Source: Lycocorax pyrrhopterus obiensis
Lineage: Eukaryota; Chordata; Aves; Passeriformes; Paradisaeidae
NCBI GenBank assembly: GCA_014706295.1
Contig: JACSVZ010000013.1
Coordinates: forward strand, 1,453,231-1,517,230
Length of the DNA: 64,000 bases
Reading direction: 5' to 3'
Position numbers and translations under genes: made by a program. Shown here one piece after another: positions 56,747-64,000 of this stretch (the first letter of the stretch is position 1; every line of letters starts with the position of its first letter). The notes below the pieces were generated by a model. The model did no database searches. It saw nothing but the letters and a program-made list of their open reading frames with translations, and was not told where the DNA came from.

Positions 56747-58429
56747 GACCCATCACTCCATCAAGAGGGACTTTGAACTATTGGAGATGATCTGGAAGCC
56801 CTCAAAACACAGGGAAAAACTTCCTAAACGATGGGAGAATCCCAACAGCAGCAGCCTCATGGAATATGGTATGGATTGTGACTATTTTAGGATTTATTGG
56901 ATTTTTTTACTGGGAAAAAATACACCTTTTGCTTAAAGAGGCAGGAAAATCACCTGAGCACAGGAATGTTCCTGACTGGGAAAGTGATATCCAGTTTTTA
57001 GACTGGAAAAGCCCACAGGAATTAAAAGAAATCTTAATTTCTCCAGGATTTCTGCTGAATTTATTCCCTGAAGTGAAGTAAATCTTCCCTGGACTTCTCT
57101 GAGCAGCACAAAAAAAATCCAGGAATTTATTCAAAACTTCATTGTCCTCTCACTACATCAAGAGATAGAAATGTTTCATACCAATTTATTTCCTGAAAAT
57201 TAATTTTAAAATTAATTTAAAATGGATAAACTCTGTCTTTTTTAAAAGGTCAAATATCCAAAAATAATTAATCTTCCTGTTAATTCATTTTGTTAACTAT
57301 CAATAAATGTTCCATTTTCATGGAAAAAGAATTGGGAATTATTGGTAAACTTTCCATTTTCAAGGGGGAAGAAGCCCCTGTTCCTTGGAAGTGGGTTTCA
57401 AATTTCCAGGGAGACCCTGTCAGCTTGGATGGACACCTTGGAATTCCCTTGGAATGATTTCTAGCTTGGAAGGACACCTGGGAATTCCTTTGGAATGATT
57501 TCTTGTTGCTCTGACCTCCTGCCAAACAACTCCGCTGCGAACGAGGCACGATTTCCTTTTTGGGCATTTCCAATGGGATCATTCCTGTATAATCCCATTA
57601 TTTCTTTTTCATTTCCACTCCAGGGGAAACTGGAACAGAACTGGGAGGCCTTGGTATAAACAAAAATCCCCCAAAAACTCAATGTGCAGTGTTTTTGTGA
57701 CAAATCCTAAGGCACCACCACACAGAAGCCCTCAGGTGCAATGCCTGCACCTTGTTTCCAGGTGGAAAACATCCCAACCATGGCATGGAGCGGCCGGGAA
57801 AAAGAGGGAACGTGCCTCGAGCAGGGCAGCAGGGCCGAGGGATGCCCCACATTCCCAGGAGCAGAGGATCCATGTGGATCCAGAGAGGATTGTGCCTACA
57901 GATGCTCCCGGAGCTCGGTGTTCCTGCCCCCTTCCCAGCTTTTAGGGAAATCCAGGCAGCAGAACGGAATCTCGATGGGACAGGGAAGAGGAGGGAGGTC
58001 AGGCCCCAGAGTCCGAGCTCCGCTGACCCCCTGCCTCGCTTTGCCTTCCTCCTTCCTTGCTCCTCCTCCGGCCTCCACCCCCTTGGTCCTTCCCCTCCAC
58101 TGGCATTCCTTCATCCCTCTCTTTACCTTTACACTGTTTTTCCATCTGTTTCCCCCCTTTTCCCAGTGTTTTTATTTACAGGGTCACTCAGGGTCCAGCA
58201 GAGCCATAAAAATGACTTTAGCAGCATTTCCAGGGCTCTGATGCTTTCCCATCCCAGCTCCCACCAGGATTATTCCGGAGAGGGCAGCACCAAAGCTGCT
58301 GAATCAGCAGAGTCAAAGCACCATTGGGAATGAACCTGCCCAGTCCCCATCCCAACATCCCTCTGGAAGCACCTTCCTGAAACCTGGAATGATTCCTGGG
58401 GCTCAGTTTGCAGCTCCAACTCCAATTTT

Positions 58430-58870
58430 CGAGCAGCCAGGGAGTTAATCTATATGCAAATGAGTGGCGTGCATATGGCAGCGCTCCGCCGAGGACCCTC
58501 AGCTTTGTTCCACAAATGTTCCCGGCGCTATTTTCCCGGGATGACGTCCGTGGAGTCATGGTTACAACAATGCCGCAGGAAGCATCCCTCGCCTCTCCCG
58601 CTCGGGAACAGCTGAGCCATGCACAGATCCCTTCCCCAGGCTGAATCCCACATCCAGGGGGGCTTCTGGAGGGGGCAGTCGGTGTTTTAATATCCCAGGA
58701 AGAATCCAAGGGAAATTTGCCCCCATACAGCAGCAAATAACGGGATGAGCCAGGATGAGCCCCCCCCGCCGCCTTCTCATTATATTTTAATGGCTTTGAT
58801 TATTAAAAAAGTTACTCAGCATTTTCAAAGGCTCCCGAGCCGGCTCCGAGCTCTCCTGAATATTCTGTCA
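58430..58870. other. Candidate conserved non-coding element
   Basis: Repeat-free. It has an octamer ATGCAAAT at 58455, a palindromic GCATAT at 58471, TTTTCCCGGGATGACGTCC near 58530, and further on TTTTAATGGCTTTGATTATT at 58785. The mixed composition differs from the CR1-laden surroundings. Conservation must be tested by alignment. Confidence 0.35.
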
Positions 58871-59058
58871 CTTGTCATAGTCCCCATTCCGTGCCACAAA
58901 GAACAACCAGCAATATTCCTGACTGGAAGGACACTCAGCAATCCCTGGAAGCTCCAGGAGAGGCCTTTGAACCTTTTTCCTGCGAGGTGTAATTCCAGCC
59001 TGCTCTCCATCCTATTCTCCCTCATTTCCAAACCCGCTCATTTTCCATCTTGCCAAAA

Positions 59059-59866
59059 CATTCCTGGGATTAATACCCAAATCACAGCTCTGGAGTGCAG
59101 GTAAGAGACCCTTTTCCAGGCAGGAATCTCCATGGCTGGGCTTTCCTGTGGTTTTTCCCTTGCAATATTTGCTTGTATCTCGGGCCTTGTGTCCACTTTG
59201 AAATCTCCATTAGAATTCCCAAACATTCCTGGGATCAATAGCCAAATAACAGCTCTGGAGTGCAGGTAAGAGACCCTTTTCCAGGCAGGAATCCCCACAG
59301 CTGGGATTTGCAGTGGTTTTTCCCTCACAGTATTTTCTCATATCTCAGGCCTTGTGTGCAATTCGAAATCTCCATTAGAATTCCCAAACACTCCTTGGAT
59401 TAATACCCAAATCACAGCTCTGGAGTGCAGGTAAGAGATCCTTTTCCAAGCAAGAATCCCCACAGCTGGGCTTTCCAGTGGTTTTTCCCTCACAATATTT
59501 GCTCGTAATTTGAAATCTCCATTAGAATTCCCAAACATTCCTTGGATTAATACCCAAATAACAGCTCTGGAGTGCAGGTAAGAGATCCTTTTCCAAGCAA
59601 GAATCCCCACAGTTGGGCTTTCCAGTGGTTTTTCCCTCACAATATTTGCTTGTATCTCGGGCCTTGTGTGCAATTCGAAGTCTTCACTGGAATTCCCAAA
59701 CATTCCTTGGATTAATACCCAAATCACAGCTCTGGAGTGCAGGTAAGAGACCCTTTTCCAGGCAGGAATCCCCACAGCTGGGATTTGCAGTGGTGTTTCC
59801 CTCACAATATTTGCTTGTATCTCAGGCCTTGTGTGCAATTCGAAATCTGCACTGGAATTTGAAAAC
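59059..59866. repeat. 165-bp tandem repeat, five monomers
   Basis: Monomers start CATTCC at 59059, 59224, 59389 (here CACTCC), 59536 and 59701. Lengths are 165, 165, 147, 165 and 166 bp; the third lacks 18 bp. Each contains CTCTGGAGTGCAG then GTAAGAG. The period is 55 codons, which keeps a minus-strand frame open. Confidence 0.93.
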
Positions 59867-60713
59867 ATTCCCCCTTTTCTGTTCGCTGTTGGTCCTTCCT
59901 GAGCAGAAGATTACTCCTGTCAATCCTCTCCTTGTTATGCAATTTTCTCATTTTTATCATTACTGAATTCACCTGTAATTTCCTCATTATCTGTTTTCAA
60001 AGAGGCTGCTTTGGGGTGTGTTGTTTTTTGGGGGTTATTTTGGAGTTAATGACTCCCACCCATGCCTTTCACAGCAGAAGGCAATAATTAAAGTGCAGAA
60101 TTTCAAGCATTTTCTTGACACAACCGTTGCTTTCCCATTATTTCCCAGTTTTTTCCCCTCCACCACTGTTTTTAAAGTGATGAGCAAGTGACAGACATTA
60201 AATGTCACAGGGAACTGGAAATGACAGCAAAAGATTTGGGACTGAACCTACTCCAGGCCACTCCCTGCCACAGCATCCACAGAATTCAAACCGAATGTGG
60301 TTTAAATTTGGTTTAGTTCAAATTTAAAACAAACTTGAAAAGGCCAAACCCCAAATCTTTCTGTTTTCAGCTGGTTTTTTGCCCTTTCCACCTTTCATTT
60401 GGGTTTTAATCAGCAGCTGAATGCCTGGGATGTGTCTCCAGTCAAAGATGCTTTGTGCCTTTGGCACAATTAAATTAAAAATTTAAATTAAATTCAACTA
60501 AAACCCCCCAATTTCTGGTGAAATCTGCTTGAATTCCCAAGTCCTGACACTGATAGAACCTTTCTCAGTAAATCACTGAGGATGGCAAGGCTTCCACTGA
60601 AATAAAAGCAGGGAAAGATCCCTTGGAAAAACATCCCAACGCTGCTACAACATCCACATCCCTCACCTTAAACCTTTAGAGTTCCTACAAAAACAGGTTT
60701 TAAGACTCCAGCA
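59867..60713. other. Unique AT-rich intronic sequence
   Basis: Short palindromes at 60301-60328 (TTTAAATTTG and its complement) and AT-rich words near 60475. No exon recognised. Confidence 0.45.
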
Positions 60714-60762
60714 GAATTGTTTAGGTTGGAAGAGACCTCTGAGAGTGATTCCAACCAGGAGA
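60714..60762 (-). mobile_element. CR1 LINE terminal fragment
   Basis: GAATTGTTTAGGTTGGAAGA then GACCTCTGAGAG; the outer 45-50 bp of the older CR1 type. Confidence 0.7.
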
Positions 60763-61707
60763 TCCTATGGAAAAGCCCTGTCAGAAATTAATATTATTAG
60801 ACTTTCAGTAAAATCTATTGATTCCTGATGATTAAAGAGGAGCAGCTCCTGCTTTTTCCAGCATTGGAATAACATCCAGCATCTCCCAAAGTCACCTCAA
60901 AGTCAAACTCAAACACATCCAACTGCAGGACAGAATGGAAATTTCCACCCATGGAAATGCTTAAAAAAAGGAATTATTTTAGTGGAGGGAATTTATTTTC
61001 CTTTATTAGGCTCTGCTGATTCCATTCCCCTCAAATAAGGAGGACTTTTTTCTGCATGCAATGCCCTCTTTGGGGCAATTCAACCCAAAATCGGTATTTA
61101 TTTCTTATTTATTTACAACTGAACAGGACATGGGTGCTGGCACCTCCTTTAATGTGTGTGGAACACCCAACACAGGAAAGAAAAATCCCTGTTTGATTTA
61201 AATGTCAAAAAGGCAAAAAAAAGTGTATATTTAGAGGTCAAAACTCCCAGTGCTCCCTCTCACAAACAGCACTGAAAATCCCTTTTTTTGTGTCTGGTTT
61301 TAGGTGTCTGGAGCATTTTTCCCTAAGAATTGGTGCTTGATGGAGAAGGAGACCCTCAGAAATTGCTCTTAATAAAGAATCCACTTCAAATCCTGATTCA
61401 ATCTCCAAAACAGCCCTGAATTAGCCCCCATTATTGCTGACCCAGGGAATTATCCAATCATTTGCTCTTGTTCCGGGTTTGTTGGCACTGAACTTTGCTC
61501 CACATGCAGGCAGCAGGGTCCTGCCAATCTGGGAACGAGGGGATTCGTTTCAAAATAAGGATCTGCATCCACAGCAGCACACAGAGAAGGGCAGATTCCA
61601 GCAGAAAGGATTCCCCGTACTGGGAATTGGACAGCACTGTGGAGCAAAGCAGAAATTCCCAGGAACAGAATTCACTCCCTTCCTAAATTAATGTTGTTGT
61701 CTCATCA
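60763..61707. other. Unique intronic sequence
   Basis: No exon or repeat recognised. Confidence 0.45.
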
Positions 61708-61795
61708 TGAACATGGAATTCCAGACTGCTTCAGGTTGGGAGGGGCCTCAAAGCTCATCCAGTTCCACCCCTAGCCAACCCATCCCATGATTCCA
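61708..61795 (-). mobile_element. CR1 LINE terminal fragment
   Basis: CTGCTTCAGGTTGGGAGGGG, CTCAAAGCTCATCCAGTTCC and CATCCCATGATTCCA. Confidence 0.75.
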
Positions 61796-63002
61796 TAATA
61801 TCCTTACAATAGAAATGACATTTTGAGGGATTTGAGAAGAGAAGCCAACAGCAAAAAGAAATAATCTTTGTGTGAATCCCTGAAAATGGTCAGTGATTTG
61901 CATAACAGAACTAACAAAAACTAGATTTCTATCTTTTTAGTGCGAGTTCCAGGACTTCACCTCACTGAATGAACTCCTGGGTGAAGGGACAAGGTGTCCC
62001 AGGAAGCAGAGCAGCTTTGAACCTCAGACAAAGTAATGTCCTAATAAATTAAAAATAAAACAACCAAGGAACACACTCCTGAGGTGATACCTGAGTGGGA
62101 ACATCCATCCACTGCCACTGCAATGCTTTAAAAACAAAATAAAAGCTTATTGAGGATGTGATGTTCACATTCTGGGAAGGTCTATCCAATTGTCTCCAGA
62201 ACAGAGTGAGGGATTATCCATAAAATTCTAATTAACCTTGGATCCAGGTCCTGCCTAACATAAAGGGCTGCTTTTATTCTGGTCTGTACCACAGAAACCA
62301 AGGAATTGGATTAACAACACAAAGATTTACACTTCAGTCAGAAAGAAGTACAAAATTAAATCCTGCCCAGGAAAATCCTGCAGGGTTCTGGCATCACAGA
62401 GTTGGATACACAGGATTTGGGAATACAGGCAGTAACTGGCACCATTTCCCACCACTGAAACCAGGTGAAAATCCTTCTGGAAGAGCCGCACCATTTGCCA
62501 GCTCCTTAATTCAATCAAAAAATGGAATTAAATAAGAATTTCCTGGATTTCTCAGACGACTCGTTCAATAATTGGAATAAAGCAATCTCAGTCTCACTCC
62601 AGTGCTGGACAAGACACAATTCCAATGGATTTTTTTAAAAATTCCATTCCTGTTCCATGAAAACATGGATATAATTTAGGGGGACAAGACCTTTAGGGAG
62701 ATTTCCTGCTTGGGGGATGCAAAGGTGGCAGCAGCACCATCTCTCTGGAGAGAGGGCTTTGGTCTCATAGGGAGAGGGATGCCCACAATGGAGGGGATAA
62801 TGGAATCCAGCTTTTCCAACAATCCAGATATCAATATTTGGAGAAGGGAGGCAGGAGAGACACAGCTGCTGCTCCAGGTCAAACAAGGAAAAAGTGCTAT
62901 AAATAAAATTACCCTGGAACGGACCTGGAGGATTGGAGTCTTTATGGAAGTCAAGAATCTGCTGGGAACAGTCCCAGTGAGGATGGGAATGTTGTAGGAC
63001 CA
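61796..63002. other. Unique intronic sequence
   Basis: No exon or repeat recognised. Confidence 0.45.
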
Positions 63003-63575
63003 AAGAATCCTGGAATGGTTTGGGTTGGGAAGGACCTTAAAGCCCATCCCATCCCACCCCTGCCAGGGGCAGGGACACCTTCCACTGTCCCAGGCTGCTC
63101 CCAGCCCCAATGTCCAACCTGCCCTTGGACACTGCCAGGGATCCAGGGGCAGCCACAGCCTCTCTGGGAATTCCATCCCAGCCCCTCCCCACCCTCCCAG
63201 GGAACAATTCCTTCCCAATATCCCATCCATCCCTGCCCTCAGGAAGCCATTCCCTGTGTCCTGTCCCTCCATCCCTTGTCCCCAGTCCCTCTCCAGCTCT
63301 CCTGGAGCCCCTTTAGGCCCTGCAAGGGGCTCTGAGCTCTCCCTGGAGCCTTCTCCTCTCCAGGTGAGCACCCCCAGCTCTCCCAGCCTGGCTCCAGAGC
63401 AGAGGGGCTCCAGCCCTGGAGCAGCTCCGGGGCCTCTCTGGATTTCTCCAGCAGCTCCACATCCTCCTGCTGTTGTCCCCAGGGCTGGGGCAGCTCTGCA
63501 GGTGGGGCCTCACCTGAGCAGGGCAGAGGGGCAGAATCCCCCCTCTCCTGCTGCCCACGCTGCTGTTCCCTGGTA
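63003..63575 (-). mobile_element. CR1 LINE 3' fragment, longest young-type copy
   Basis: Antisense copy extending further 5' than any other here. It includes CAGGTGAGCACCCCCAGC, then CAGCAGCTCCACATCCTCC and GGGGCCTCACCTGAGCAGGG to GCTGCCCACGCTGCTG. Useful as the reference for aligning the other copies. Confidence 0.95.
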
Positions 63576-64000
63576 ACATTCCTGACACGTTTAATATCAC
63601 ACCCTGGGAGTGCAGGAATGAGCAAAGTGGGATCTGTGACTTTTGGAACTGCAGCCATCAATTTTCCAGCAATTATTCCCCTCCCTGACCTGCAGTTCAA
63701 ACAACACACACAGAAATCAGGGGCCTTTTGCCTCCCCAGGGAGGTTCAGGCTTTAATTACAGTGACTAATCAGCCTGGGCAGGGGAACTATGACACAACA
63801 CATGCACCAAAACCACGGATTCTTAAGGAAAAAAAACCTCCAGTCAAAGCAGGGATGTGACTGCTCCAACCCTCCCTTCCCACTGCACTCTAACCCTCTC
63901 CAGCTGTTTTTTAGAGCAGATCCAGCTTTTATTCCTTCGGAGTCATGTGGGCCAACAGAGCCCGGAGAGGCAGAGGTGGGAGTGGAGTACAACTGACAGT
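63576..64000. other. Unique sequence to window end
   Basis: No exon or repeat recognised. Confidence 0.45.

Larger units (their letters stand above)
56201..59058. other. 2.9 kb of unique sequence, no CR1
   Basis: Holds the AP-1 pair at 56725-56746, AT-rich palindromic words at 57190-57240 and the motif-dense patch at 58430-58870. No exon recognised. Confidence 0.45.

Noticed and set aside
7915..64000. Isoform-specific upstream PDE4B exons
   Set aside because: Scanned by eye for known N-terminal words of long isoforms on the minus strand without success. Short exons could have been missed.

Overview
This is vertebrate nuclear DNA, almost certainly from a bird and probably a songbird. About 35 pieces of the CR1 LINE are visible, along with one tRNA-Ile-derived SINE whose 3' end is CR1-like. 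No mammalian-type L1 or Alu was seen. The SINE resembles the TguSINE1 family described from zebra finch. The species cannot be named from the sequence alone.

The only protein-coding gene I can support is PDE4B (cAMP-specific 3',5'-cyclic phosphodiesterase 4B), on the minus strand. Four consecutive internal exons lie at 7720-7914, 5865-5901, 5707-5777 and 1573-1622 (195, 37, 71 and 50 bp). Splice sites and codon phases match at every junction. Together they encode UCR1, the regulatory region carrying the PKA site (RRESF), and the LR1 linker up to the point where UCR2 would begin. UCR2 and the catalytic exons must lie beyond position 1. The isoform-specific 5' exons must lie above 7914, in this window or past 64000, and I could not find them.

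Layout: 1-7914 is the exon-bearing part, with a 4.1-kb intron, an 87-bp intron and a 1.8-kb intron. These introns hold a SINE, two CR1 copies, a consensus CRE, a CTCF-like motif in a CpG-rich block, and a 23-bp inverted repeat just upstream of the 37-bp exon. From 7915 to 64000 no exon is recognisable. This part reads as the large intron upstream of UCR1, filled with CR1 copies in both orientations. It also holds several tandem repeats (54-bp x 11, 165-bp x 5, 23-bp x 5, 89-bp x 2, 30-bp x 3, GGGAT x 16, GGA about 24-25), a CpG island near 34.0-34.9 kb that could be an alternative promoter, and some unique stretches rich in transcription-factor motifs.

Most long open frames here are by-products of stop-poor CR1 or minisatellite sequence and are not annotated as genes. 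Subfamily names, promoter calls and conserved-element calls are inference. The PDE4B exons are read directly from the sequence.
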